Source: Cryptomeria japonica (lineage: Eukaryota > Streptophyta > Pinopsida > Cupressales > Cupressaceae). Taken from it: a stretch of DNA of 64,000 bases. The stretch spans positions 818,844,396 to 818,908,395 of the forward strand of contig NC_081414.1 of assembly GCF_030272615.1 (NCBI RefSeq), in the 5' to 3' direction. The notes under the pieces were generated by a model. That model was given only the letters and a program-made list of their open reading frames with translations, ran no database searches and was not told the DNA's origin. The position numbers and the translations under genes were made by a program. Numbering within the stretch: position 1 is the first letter of the stretch; every line of letters begins with the position of its first letter. This document shows positions 10,735 through 22,195 of the stretch, piece after piece.

Positions 10735-11186
10735 ATATAGGAAGATGATCTAATTGTGTTGTAGTATGGAAGATATGCAAGATTGATAAGGATAAATCCA
10801 TTTAATGATGATATGTGAAGTGTGTTGTTGAGTGGCACCGAAAGAAATTTTGACATTGCAGTTTATGTTTTAGTCGTGGATTCTCTTTTCTTTCTTCTTC
10901 CTTTGATAGTGAGCCTTTCTGGGTAGTGTACCACCTTTTGTAAAACTTGTAAAAATCACCTTAACTGGTGTTATATATTGAGAACTAACATTCTCTGTGG
11001 TTTTTACCTTCTTGGGTTTTCCACATCATATCTGGTGTTCATTGTATGATCTATTTTGTGTATGTGCTTTCATGTTATATCTATTTTAATTAGTTTTGTT
11101 GGTTATTCCAAATCTGTGAAAGTAGTGAAGAAAAAGTTTAGTTGTCAACTGATTCACTCCCCTCTTAATTGCTCGAATATTTAATA

Positions 11187-11545
11187 GGGGGAAAGATCGA
11201 GGTGAGAGATATAGAAGGATGGGGAGAGAGGCGGGTAATGGGATAGAGAGGGAGAGGTTGTGAGGTAAAGGAGGGAGAGAGATCTAGAGAGGGGGAGAGA
11301 TAGAGAGGTGAGGGAGAGAGAAAAAATGAGAGATAAGTTTACACCGAGAGAAATAGGGGCAATGAGGGATGGAGAGAGGTGGAGAGGGAGGGAAAGAAAA
11401 AGAGGTACGAGACGTAGAGCCTATGAGAGAGAGGTGAGAGACCTAGGGGAATATATAGAGGTGAGAGAGATAAAGGGGGAGAGAGAGTTGGGTAATGAGA
11501 TAGGGAGAGACCTAAAGAGGGGTAGGGGTAGAGGTAGAGAGGTTA
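11187..11545 (+). repeat. GA-rich polypurine tract
   Basis: About 360 bp almost wholly of A and G on the + strand, built on GAGAGA, GGGAGAGA and GGTGAGAGA units. It gives an incidental open frame of Arg/Glu-rich peptide (11308-11595), which I do not regard as a gene. Confidence 0.85.
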
Positions 11546-11784
11546 TTGATTCATTAGTTCTGACCCATTTCAATATTTCTAAAATTACTTCTTAGTGTTT
11601 ATAGTTTTGTTGTATGAGCACATTGATATGCACTTACAAGAATAGTCCATACCTATTTTGAATATACAACCCCATTTTTGTAGAAAAAGTTGACTGACTT
11701 AAAACACATTCAATTATTAATAATGCTTCAATTTTCTAATTATTGTTTAATATATTAATATTCTCTTGTATTTCACATAGATAA

Positions 11785-13160
11785 TTTACCATAAATCCTT
11801 AGATTTTAGAAAAGTTTGTATACATGTTCTCCAATAAAAAAAATATGATCCCATAAAAAATAAGAATCAATAGTTTTAATGTACCCACAATATTTGCCCT
11901 CACACTCCAAACATCCCAAAAATAATCTCCTTTTTGTAATATTTTATAAAAAATTCTCATTTACCTCTATCATTCTTGTCTTGTATTCATATATCCTCTA
12001 TTTTCTTTTAAAAGCACTTTCAAAATACATTTCACCTCTTATAACATCCAAAAATTCATTTCTAATACAACTATAAATAATCCCATAGATTTCAACGCAT
12101 CAAATTAACAATATCATCTACCTAATTCTTAATAAAATCTACTTACTTGCCCTACCAACTAATTTAATGACCAAATAGGTGTCTCTAGAAACAATCAAAC
12201 TCCTCCTCCTTGCTAATAAATGCAATTGATACCCCTTTGCTAATAAAGTTTTAGGCAATACAACAACCACCTTTGTTCTCCCTTGAATAAATCGACCATA
12301 TTTACCCAACAAAACTATAGATTTAGCTTCCGTCTTTGTACTATCATGAGCAACTTTGGAAGATATCACCATACTAAACTCTATTAAAACAATTGACATA
12401 AACAACACTCTTGTTTTCTTATTGGCTCTTAATCAAACATTTCATCCATGCAAATTAAGAAAAAATCTCTTATATGTTAATGCCCAAACCTAGTGACCCA
12501 TTAGATGATAGATTCATAAGTATATATCCATGAATATTTTTTTGATTAATTTTCTTAGTTGATGAATTTTATTTAAGTTTTCTTCTTATCTCCACATGAG
12601 CAACACCTTAACATAGTGATCACACCCACCACTTGTCCTTGGTAATCTTTTCTCTCTCTCCACCATCTTATATTTCTTATTTGTAATTTTACAAGTCTAC
12701 TCCTTCTATGATCTAATGCATAATGAATGTATAAAACAACATCCGAGAATCTAAAGATGGTATATAGATCATCAATGCATAAAAATTAGATACCAATATA
12801 GATGGTACATTAGAACTTCTTGTTGAAATTCATTGAGCCAAAATACACATTTATACCATATTATTCACAAATGAATCCAATTAATTTGACCAACTACTCT
12901 CTAATAAATAATTAATTAATAACTAACAATATTCATTAGCCATTAATTACTTTCAATGCTTTGACTTTTTTGTTCATGTAACATAAAAATATTAAATTAT
13001 TAAATACCTATCATTATTTTTAGTTGAATTCATGAATATATTGTAAAGGTATTGAGAGCATTTGATATTGAATCTTATTTTTACTAATAATAAAACTTCA
13101 ATAGTATAATTCTTTCTTATAATTTCCAGGAAAGCTAAAATTGAACAAGCTCCATGTTAG
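11785..13160 (+). repeat. Left outer arm of a large inverted duplication
   Basis: Aligns in reverse complement with 19350-20645 over about 1.3 kb with many small changes. The match runs from the ATCCTTAG box near 11795 to the AAAATTGAAC block near 13145. AT-rich, with no gene. The pairing continues inward after the insertions at 13154-14700, through the RRM pseudogene to about 15575. Confidence 0.8.
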
Positions 13161-13278
13161 GAATTAATCTTTACTTGTAGAGTTAATTTCTTTTTACTTA
13201 GTTACTTGTAGAAACATTCCAACAAGTAACTAAGTAAAAGGAAATAAAATTTACCAAGTAAAGATTAATTCCAAACAT
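13154..13278. repeat. Foldback MITE-like hairpin, 125 bp
   Basis: Two arms of about 55 bp are near-perfect inverted repeats: left starts ATGTTAGGAATTAATC, right ends GATTAATTCCAAACAT. Both contain TTTTACTTAGTTACTTGT, and the loop is short (about 14 bp). It is absent from the matching place in the right arm, so it inserted after the duplication. Confidence 0.75.
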
Positions 13279-13339
13279 CCCTCAAACCAATTGTAATTCA
13301 AGATTATTATAATGATGAAGAAATTTATCTTTACAAAAT

Positions 13340-13910
13340 GTGGTTTGGTGAGAATATCTGCAACTCTACCTTTACAATACAAATGTGTAGGAGTCTCTTA
13401 GGTAGCCCCAAGTCTTCAAATAATCTTCTTAACCATAGTATTTCATCTAACAATAGATCTATGTTTCATTTCAGCTACACCATTTTGTTGAGGTGTAAAA
13501 ACTATTATTCACGTATTGTTTACAATTATTAGTTCTAAGAATTTTGAGCTTAAAACTAGATTGCCTTTCAACAAATTTATGAAATTCAAGAAAAATTTTA
13601 AGAGTTTGATTCTTGCTATGAAGAAAATAGATACAAGTTCTTCTAGAATAATCATCAACCATCAACAAAAGTAAGTGCATACCTTGATACTTGGATGAAA
13701 GTATTCTCTATGGGCCAAAAAGGTCAATATGAATGAGGTGCATCTTAGGGCGTGCCCTACATACTTGACTTCGTGTAAAGGGCTCCCTATGCATCTTGTG
13801 CATATAAGTTTAGTTTGAACAATACTAGACAATCCTTCTACCATATTAAATTTTGGCATCAAGACAACATTGTTAGCGTTGATATGACCAAGTCTTTCAT
13901 TCAATATATT
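13340..13910 (-). pseudogene. Relic of a copia integrase
   Basis: On the minus strand, degenerate copia integrase pieces follow one another in two frames: GHINANNV and an LICTRC zinc-site remnant, then MVDDYSRRTCIYFL, FKLKILRTNN, and an FTPQQNG-like block near 13485. No LTR is visible nearby. It lies in the left arm only, so it entered after the inverted duplication formed. Confidence 0.75.
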
Positions 13911-14720
13911 GATATCAATCGTAAATAGAAAGCATATTTAAAATGAGAAAACTCAAAAAAATTGAACAGATTATCATATTGTCAAATTTAACATTAGCAA
14001 TAACTTTATTTTGCATGACATGATTACAAAACACTTATAGAAATTAGCTTGAAAAAAATGACCTCCTTTATTAGACGGGTTTGAATTTTTATTTTTTTTC
14101 GAAAAATTAAATAAAACACCACCCTATAAGCGAGCTATTAAAAACACTAGGAGAAGAGAAAAAAAATAAAATCCCTACTATGCTTGGTAAAAATTGAAAT
14201 TAAAAAACCCTGAATAAATTGAAAATTTTTGTTTTGAAAAAATTGAAAAAAATCTATTTATGGTGGCTCCCAGCTTAACTTTCATCCCGTTCTTTACTGC
14301 AACTGGCGTTTCCGTTAAAGGAAAGCAAAAGAGGGCAGCTAAAAACAGGAGGCGCTCAGATAAAGCATGAGGAATAAAGATTAATGTGCTGGTAATTTGC
14401 AGTTCCGAACAAAACGTTACATTGCACGCAAAAAAAATGAATTGAAATTACGGAAAACGCATGTCGGAAGAAGAATCTTAAGCAGGTTTGGGAGGTTAAA
14501 AATAACAAAACGATGCCAAAATAACAATGCAGGTACGCAGATCAATAGGAATATGCGCAAAGGCAGAAAGAAAAAGCTGAAATGAAGACCAGCAAAATTG
14601 AAGAAATTTATTGATTGTATAGCACACTTTAACCACATTTGAATCATCTGCTGCATGTCTGGACGTTGTCCTAAATTAATAATAAAATTTTCACGCCTTT
14701 TCTAAAAATAGCACATCAAA
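13911..14720. other. AT-rich spacer, no gene seen
   Basis: Poly-A/T-rich sequence with a short Lys/Arg-rich frame (14397-14585) that I judge incidental. It has no clear counterpart in the right arm of the inverted duplication, so part of it is probably inserted DNA. Confidence 0.5.
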
Positions 14721-14839
14721 CAAATTGTATTCGCAACTTGGACACTATGAACCATTACAACAATAAATAGAGATCTGACAAGCTTATTCTCTGCAGTTTC
14801 AAAATCCAGATAAAACTTTGAGTTTCTTGTTACACAGCA

Positions 14840-15930
14840 ATGGAGGGCACAAGAAACGAAAGAAAAGGTGAAGAAGAAGGGGAAATGGGTGTCTAAAAGA
14901 TGGAAAACCTGTTGAAGCTATTTAGCAAAGAGCAGATGTTTGAAATTCTCAGCCACGCTGTTAGCAATTATCCCCTTCTGTTAAGAGTCTTGCCCATAGA
15001 AATCTTTTTGTTAGCGGCCTTGGTCCAAACGCCACCTCAGAGACTTTGAAATATATATTTTCTCTATACGGTGAGCTTGAAGAATGTAAGGCGGTCATAG
15101 ACAGAGACAGTGGGAGATCAAAAGGCTATGCATTTGTTACTTACAAGCACATGGAGGGCTTAAAGCGAGCCCTTAGAGACCCCTGCCAGAGAATTGATTC
15201 TAGGTATGTTCGATGCCAGGTTCGTTGTAAGGAAAATGAATTTGTTTAGGAAGTTGCTGAACGAATGATTTATGTAAGAAATGTCTCACTTTGCATGCGT
15301 GATGAAAAACTTCTCACTTTCTTTTAAGCTATGGAGAAATAGAAGCAGAACCCATAAAATTTGATGAGAAGACAGGGCATTCTCTGTTCATATATGTGAC
15401 TGTTAGGAATGCCCTTGTTAATCCATTGAAGAATTGATGGGGATCAAATGTTATGCAGAATGGCCAGTGGAGATGGCTCTGTGGCCTCCACGGAAGTCAT
15501 GAATTTTGCAATGCCATCAATGGGGGCACACCATGACTTTGATCCATATGGATTTTATCAACTGGGCAGTAACAAAGCGTTTCTTGACATGATGATTTCT
15601 CAAAATATTGATACCAATTGGTCTACAAAGGGAGGAAATGGAAGCTACCAGGATGGGATTAATGATCATAAATACAAAGAATGAAATCTGCTACAGAATT
15701 TAAATTGGGGACCCCAGCATGTGACTCCTCAATCTGGGCTCCAAATCGACCATTCTAATGATGAGCTACTTTTCACGCAACTAATTAGTTTCCTTGATCA
15801 AGAGAGTCTTAATTCGCCTATAACACATCCTTCGCACTTGCCAACGCCTGCTATTCAAAATGGGGGATGGATGCTGATAATTTATCTCCACTTTTACCTG
15901 ATCTAAGCTTAGGTCTTTAATCCAAGAATC
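14840..15930 (+). pseudogene. UBA2-like RRM RNA-binding protein gene, broken
   Basis: An intact copy would bind mRNA in the nucleus through two RRM domains. After an ATG at 14840 the frame hits a stop at 14894. The next frame shows the LSKEQMFEILSHAV helix block typical of plant UBP1-associated (UBA2-type) proteins. RRM1 (about 14992-15231) has RNP2 LFVSGLG and RNP1 KGYAFVTY and ends at a stop at 15247. RRM2 (about 15265-15400) keeps MIYVRNVS and the GEIEAEP strand but is frameshifted and shortened. A C-terminal tail follows in pieces (15448-15684, 15721-15906). No introns are seen, so a processed or decayed copy is possible. A second fragment lies inverted at 18625-19030. Confidence 0.75.
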
Positions 15931-16425
15931 GCCATTCTCCAAAGGTGCTGAACATGGTGGTAGAACTAGAAAGCTTTGTCAGCTTTCAAATCCTGTCAAG
16001 CTGTATAAATATACCATTTTTTTCCTGCTTTGTTCTCTCATGGATAACCAAAGTGATGCTGGCGTTTATCAACAGTACACACAAGAAAAATATTGCTTAA
16101 TCACGTTCAAGCAGGGATATGATTGGCCTAGGTCGCACCTGGCCTGAATTACGGGCCCCATAGACACAGAAAGTCCCAGCCTCCAGGAAAACTGGGACCT
16201 GAATCAGTTTGTGCAAATTCATTTCAGTAACTCAGGGTCCTCAATGCCTTCTTTCTGGAGTCTTTTTCAAGTGTTCATAACAACCTCTAAATTGAGTCTG
16301 GTAACGCCTGTAGCAGTGCTATTTTTCTATATTTCTCAGCGAGTTTTCATATTTTAATATGCTCCACCATGCCATAATATGCTTTCTGAAGATCCTCCAT
16401 AGCATATAAGTGAGGAAAGCTTTTG

Positions 16426-16815
16426 GTCTCCACTTAAGCACCTCTTTGATATTTTCACTGTCCTTGATTTTTGCAATTCTGATGCCCTTCTAGGAACTAA
16501 AGCATTCACCTTTCTCAAGCCAGTAGGGTTTATCCTTTTCCATGGGAATTGCCATTAAAAGAAAGAATAGAAAAACAAAATCGAATTGCAGGATTTGTGA
16601 AAGAGGCTATAAACCCTGGAAGAAGGTATTGGGTCTACATCTAAATTACCTCTTTGATTTTTTCACTGTACTTGTTTTTGTATTGCTGCCATCCTTCCTA
16701 GAACTAGAGAATTCTCCTTTCTCATGCTAAGTGGGTTTATTTTTCTCCACAAGGCTTGCCATTGAAAGAGAGAATACACAAAATCAAAATCAAATTGCAG
16801 GATTTGTGTAGGGGT
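16426..16815 (+). repeat. Tandem duplication of about 195 bp
   Basis: Two diverged copies, 16426-16615 and 16625-16815, share ACCTCTTTGAT, TTTTCACTGT, GCCATT(A/G)AAAG and AAATTGCAGGATTTGTG in the same order. Noncoding. Confidence 0.7.
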
Positions 16816-18198
16816 TTGTAGGAAAAGGAGGTAGGTAATTTAAGAGCTTGAGAAGGTAAACGGTAGGAGACTTCTAGAAGGGTAAAATATCAATCTAATA
16901 GTGGTCCATATGATTAATTTAAGCACAGTACTACACTGAAGTAAATAGAGCAAGAACATACCTCCACAGCTAAGAATTGAAAAATTCTTTTAATTTTCAG
17001 AACCCTCTTCCCGGATTCAACTGAGAACTCTCTCAAAGAGCATATAAAAGTTGAGAAAAAGATTTCTCATAGGGCCTTGGCAGAAAAAAATCTGCATCCA
17101 TCTGCTTCAGAGTTGTGATGAGGACCTGGGTAAAAATGGGAGACTAGAGTGGGATGGAAGGCTTAAAAAGTTAAAAGCATCACAATCATTGGCAGCCATT
17201 GGTTGTCCCTTCTATAAAAAATGATTTTATGTGATGATGCTGATGGAATTAAAACCCATTAAGATCAATTAGATGTTTTTAATAAATCAAAAGTGTTCAT
17301 AAGAAACAGGGTAAAGGGAATCCATTAAGGTTGGGCATCAAGGTCCATCCTAAGCTATTTTGTTGCTGCTATAACCATAATCCTCACAACAAATCAATGA
17401 GGCCAAACTACATGAACTCTGTCTACTTCACTGCCACCAGCATGTCCAGGCTAATATTTTGATGCTCCATGAAAGTTGGGTTTGATCCTCTAGTGATTGA
17501 GGAAGACCCATTTGTCAGATCCATCTCTAGAAACCCTGGTTACCTGTATAACACATCTTCTGTTCTATCATTAATGTTCAAATCTGAAGACAGCAGCACA
17601 CATCATGCAATTAAATAATCAGAGAAATTATGGAAAAATACTAAAATACTGTTATGAAAATATAATTACTTGACACACATTTGTCCTTAAGGTCTAAAGT
17701 TAAGCATCATCTCTGCAGTGTTGTTGCAATAGTGGTATGGAAAAAACATCCAGATGATATTATAACAACAAAATGCTGGAGAGTAGAAGTTCAAATGCAT
17801 GGATTAAACCAATTATAAAACAAATGTTTTTGGATATTCTTTTCCTGCTAGTCTATCTCATTGCTAGCTGAGTTGGTAAAACCTTGCTATTAGGTGCATA
17901 CTTTTGATGTCATGTTCCTGTAGAAGATACCTTCCATTGATTGCTGGGAAAATTGCTTTCTTTTTTTCCTTCATGAGAAGTTGAAGTTTTAATTTTTCTC
18001 CTTACAACCCCTTGAAACTGAGTTCGTTGTAGTTCATAATCTAACAGTGTAGCATTTTTTAATATATACATCATTTTTCTCTTGGTGAATATTTATTTTC
18101 ATATGTATTATGAAAATGTAATGCATTATACATTTGTTTTCACTAATTTCTTTTTCATACATATAGTTTATACTGTTGTTGCACTTTGCAATTTACAG
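16816..18198. other. Spacer, no gene seen
   Basis: About 1.4 kb between the tandem duplication and the pyrophosphatase exon. No long frame, repeat or transposon end was found. Its last 30 bases look like a pyrimidine-rich intron end. Confidence 0.5.
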
Positions 18199-18332
18199 AT
18201 ATCACCTTGGCATGATATTCCATTGCAATTGGGGGATGGAGTTTTCAACTTTATAGCTGAAATACCAAAAGAGTCAAGTGCGAAGATGGAAGTGCCAGCT
18301 AATGAGCCATACACAAGCTTCATTACTACCTG
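18199..18332 (+). pseudogene. Exon of chloroplast-type soluble inorganic pyrophosphatase, isolated
   Basis: The frame reads SPWHDIPLQLGDGVFNF, then EIPKESSAKMEV and NEPYTSF, which I recognise as the N-terminal part of the plant plastid soluble pyrophosphatase (PPA6 type) that hydrolyses pyrophosphate to phosphate. An acceptor-like TTTACAG precedes it (AG at 18197-18198) and a GTAGGC donor-like site follows. The residues after NEPYTSF no longer match my recall of the family. No other exon was found within several kilobases on either strand, so this is either one exon of a gene with very long introns or a captured or residual piece. It lies near the centre of the inverted duplication. Confidence 0.7.
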
Positions 18333-18624
18333 TAGGCAACTTTACTATTCTTTTGCTGTGTTCGATCATATATTTATGATTCTTATATAATAGCTTATGC
18401 AGGCTAGTTCAATTTTTCTTATACTTTTGGAGTGAATTTTGGCATCAGTAACATTGTTTGTATTTTCTTAGTAGGCTTAGAACTATCTGATATATTGGTG
18501 GGGTTTATAAAATTACTCCTCTATTGCCACTCTGTTTACATTGGCTCTCCTTTCTCGAAACCAATCAATAGATTCAATTTAATGCATTCTATTTATTATT
18601 CACATTTAATTTTATAAGAAATTC
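18333..18624. other. AT-rich spacer, no gene seen
   Basis: Short incidental frames only. It lies between the isolated exon and the inner end of the right inverted arm. Confidence 0.5.
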
Positions 18625-19030
18625 AAAAGTATTAATTCATGAAACCCATGTGGATGAAAGCCATGGTGTGCCCCCATTGATTGCATTGAGAAATTCATGA
18701 CTTCAGTGGAGGCCAGAGTCATCTCCAGTGGCCATTCTGCAGAACATTTGATGCCCATCAAGAGTCTTCAATGGATTATCAAGGGCATTCCTGGCTCCCT
18801 CAACAGTCACATAAATGAACAGAGCATGCCCCGTCTGCACATCATATTTTATGGGTCCTGGCTCCAGTTATTCATAGCTTGAAAAGAAGATGAGAAGCCT
18901 ATCATCATGCATGCAAAGTGGGACATTTCTTACATACAGCATGGCTGACATCTGCTCTTTGCTAAATGGCTTCAACTGGTTTTCTATCTTTTGGAGATCC
19001 ATTTCCCCTTCACCCTTTCTTTCATTTCTG
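18625..19030 (-). pseudogene. Inverted fragment of the same UBA2-like RRM gene
   Basis: On the minus strand it matches parts of 14890-15575: the KEQM helix block, then directly the YVRNVPLCMHDD start of RRM2, the TGHALFIYVTVEGARNAL block, the MATGDDS region and the HHG-rich tail. RRM1 is cleanly absent, between the helix block and RRM2. Because RRM2 here keeps the GARNAL block lost from the left copy, the two copies decayed independently after duplication. Confidence 0.75.
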
Positions 19031-20645
19031 GGGCATTCTTGTGCCTTGCTTTTTGTATCTGGATTTTGTAAATTGCAAATGAATAATGTCAGATCTCTAT
19101 TTATTGCATATGGTTCAAACGTATTAGTGTACTAGACAATCAACATATTGCTAACATTGTTAATTGCTCTTATTCAAAAGAAGAATTATGATATTATTCT
19201 TAAATTGATATTGGGATGCGTTGCAAGAGCAGGTTATAAGAAATAATTAAAAAAAAAATTATAATATAGAATTATATGTGTTGCCGAACTTTTTCAATTT
19301 ATCAGAGCTTTTTAAATTTTAATTTTATCAATTTATAAAAGAATTATAAATGTTGAAGTTTGTTCAATTTTATCTTTTTCAATTTATAAGAAAGAAGTAC
19401 GCTATTGATATTTCAGAATTAGTAAAAATAAGATTCAATATCAAATGCTCTTAATACCTATATCAAATGCTCTCAATATCTTTACAATATATTAATGAAT
19501 TCCATTAAAGATAATGATACCATTTAATTATTTTTATATTACAAAAGTCGAAGGATTGAAAGTACTCAATGGCTAATGAATATTGTAGTTATTAATTATT
19601 TATTAGAGAGTAGTTGGTCACATTAATTGGATTTGGTTGTGAATCATATGATATAAATATACATTTCGGTTCAATGAATTTCAACAAATTCTATTGTATC
19701 CTCTGTATTTATATCTAATTTTTGCATATTGATGATTTATAGACCATCTATATAAATTGTTTGATGTTATTTTATACCTTCATTTCATATGAGAGCATAG
19801 CAGGTGGAGAATTGTAAGTTTACAAATAAGAAACAAAAGACGATGAAGAAAAAAGATGACCAAGGATAAGTACTGGGTGTGATCACTATGTCATGGTGTT
19901 GCTCATGTGGAATTAAAAAAACAAACTTAAATAAAATTCTTCAACTAAGCAAACTAACCATTGCACGCAAGAAGAATTTGATTAAGAACCAATAAGAAAA
20001 CAAGAGTGTTGTTTATGTCAAATTGTTTCAATAGAGTTTGGTGTGGTGACATCTTCCAAAGTAGCTCGTCATATATAGATAGATTCTAAATCTATACTTT
20101 AGTTGGGTAAATATGATCGATTTGTTCAAGGGAGAACAAAGGTGGTTGTTATATTCCTTAAAACTTTATTGACAAAGGGGAATCAATTGCATTTATTAGC
20201 AAGGAGTTGGATTTTGATTGTTGTTGGAGAAATTTGTATTGGTCATTGAATTAAATGGTAAGGCAAATTAGTAGATTTTATTACGAGTTAGGGCAAATGA
20301 TATTATTAATTTTATGTGTTGAAATCTATGAGATTAGAAGGGGATCAGAGTATTTCTAATTCTATTAGAAATTAATGTTTGGAAATTATAAGGGGTGAAA
20401 TTAATTTTGAAAGTGGGTTTTTTATTTAAAAGGATATATGAATAGAAGACATGAATGATAAAGGCAAGTTAAGGAATATTTTTAACAAAAACTTGTAAAA
20501 AAGAGATTAATTTTGGGATTGTTTGGAGTGTGATGGCAAATCTAATGGGTACATTATAACTTTTGATTCATATTTTTTTATGGGACCAAATATTTTTTTA
20601 TTGAAGTACATGTATGCAAACTTTGCTATAATCTAAGGATTTGTG
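19031..20645 (-). repeat. Right arm of the large inverted duplication
   Basis: Reverse-complement match to 11785-13160 and to about 14720-14840 (the AATAAATAGAGATCTGACA block). The left-arm copia relic and MITE are missing here. AT-rich, noncoding. Confidence 0.8.
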
Positions 20646-20796
20646 ACAACCTATATTGTTTAAGGATGCTAACATGTATGTGAGATCATGTAATGCCTAT
20701 CAGAGGGTAGTGAGATCTACCACAAGAGATTATATGCTTTTGTAGCTAGTTATGCCACAACATAATTAGAATAGTCGACATTTGACATCATTAAAA

Positions 20797-20930
20797 TCCC
20801 AATGTAGAAATCCCATTCAAGATTAATTATAACAAGACTTTACTATCTAACAAAATAAGCCCCAATGCATAAACCCTGTTCAAGATTAATTATAACAAGA
20901 TTTTACTATCTAACAAAATAGGTAGAGGTA
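20797..20930 (+). repeat. Tandem duplication of about 66 bp
   Basis: Two copies of a unit containing TTCAAGATTAATTATAACAA and TTTACTATCTAACAAAATA lie next to each other. Noncoding. Confidence 0.75.
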
Positions 20931-21239
20931 ATATTTTTCTACAAAAAATTCCACTAAGTTCATCTATGAAAGTGTAATTACACGGTTTAGATGCTTGGTG
21001 AGCCTACCAAGTGACTAGGGGAATCATTTTATTAAGAAAACTATTTTGGAACTTTTGTTAACTAGTTAATCATCAATTAAATGGATAATGAGTGTATATT
21101 ATGTGAAATTTAATATTAATTGATTTACTAATTTGTAGATAATATGTGGATATTGAGAATCTAATTTTTTAGTTTAATGGATAATGCTAATTTAATTTAA
21201 TTAAATAATTATGAGGGATAATATATGATAAATAATGTA

Positions 21240-22195
21240 ATAATAATGGATAATAATGAACCCATCTAACATTTTAATATTCTCATCACTTTAACAACAC
21301 TCTAGCAACAAGTATACTTGTAAAACAAACTTATAAAACTATAATCTCATACCTCCACTTTATAGATAATTGAGAGAGGAATACCACAAACATATTCCCA
21401 AAATTATGTACCTTTCTAGAATTAAATATTCTCATCACTTTAACAACAATCTAACATAATGAGCCCATCTAGCATTTTAATAATCTCATCACTGTAACAA
21501 CACTTTAGCAACAAGTATACTTGTAAAACAAACTTACAAAACTACAATCTCATACCTCCACTTTATAGATGATTGAGAGAGGAATACCACAAACAGATTC
21601 CCAAAATTATGTACGTTTCTAGAATTAAATATTCTCATCACTTTAACAAAAATCTAACATAATGAACCCATCTAACATTTTAATAATCTCATCACTTTAA
21701 CAACAATCTAACATAATGAACCCATCTAACATTTTAATAATCTCATCACTTTAACAACAATCTAACATAATGAACCCATCTAACATTTTAATATTCTCAT
21801 CACTTTAACAACAGTCTAGCAACAAGTATACTTGTAAAACAAACTTATAAAACTACAATCTCATACCTTCACTTTATAGATAGTTGAGAGAGGAATACCA
21901 CAAACGGAATCCCAAAATTATGTACCTTTCTAGAATTAAATATTCTCATCACTTTAACAACAATCTAGCATAATGAACCCATCCAACATTTTAATAATTT
22001 CATCACTTTAACAACAATCTAACATAATGAACCCATCTAACATTTTAATATTCTCATCACTTTAACATCACTCTAGCAACAAGTATACTTGTAAAACAAA
22101 CTTATAAAACTACAATCTCATACCTCCACTTTATAGATAATTGAGAGAGGAATACCACAAACGGATTCCCAAAATTATGTACCTTTCTCGAATTA
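21240..22195 (+). repeat. Tandem array with 54-bp subunit and about 202-bp higher-order unit
   Basis: The block with CAAGTATACTTGTAAAACAA and a TTGAGAGAGGAATACCACAA segment occurs four times (near 21308, 21510, 21823, 22078), at spacings of about 202, 313 and 255 bp. The extra lengths are whole numbers of a 54-bp subunit holding CTCATCACTTTAACAA and AATGAACCCATCTAACATTT. This is a minisatellite-like array with variable subunit number. Confidence 0.85.

Larger units (their letters stand above)
1..11186 (+). mobile_element. Old Ty1/copia element, 5' end outside the window, with three nested insertions
   Basis: Copia-type integrase, reverse transcriptase and RNase H occur in that order on the + strand, which is the Ty1/copia order, followed by a polypurine tract and a 3' LTR. 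The coding parts hold many stops and frameshifts, so the copy is dead. It is split by a solo LTR (447-1640), an LTR element (2167-7139) and a TIR element (9520-10734). Each has a short target duplication, and the copia sequence resumes at the next base after it. Gag, protease and the 5' LTR lie left of the window. Confidence 0.9.
9015..11186 (+). repeat. copia 3' LTR, interrupted by a TIR element
   Basis: Starts just after the polypurine tract; the expected TGTTG start reads TATTG here, an old mutation. The LTR runs 9015-9515 and resumes at 10739 after the insertion. It has the GGGTTTTCCACAT and CTGATTCACTCCCCTC blocks that mark the 3' half of copia LTRs of this type. The right end, near 11186, is approximate because the 5' LTR is outside the window. 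Confidence 0.7.

Noticed and set aside
11308-11595. 95-codon Arg/Glu-rich open frame
   Set aside because: A by-product of the GA polypurine tract; no start context, no domain.
12139-12408. 89-codon frame on the minus strand
   Set aside because: Its counterpart in the right inverted arm is broken differently, and no domain is visible.
21240-22195. CRISPR-like repeat and spacer pattern
   Set aside because: Spacers are themselves repeats, the setting is a eukaryote, and there are no cas genes.
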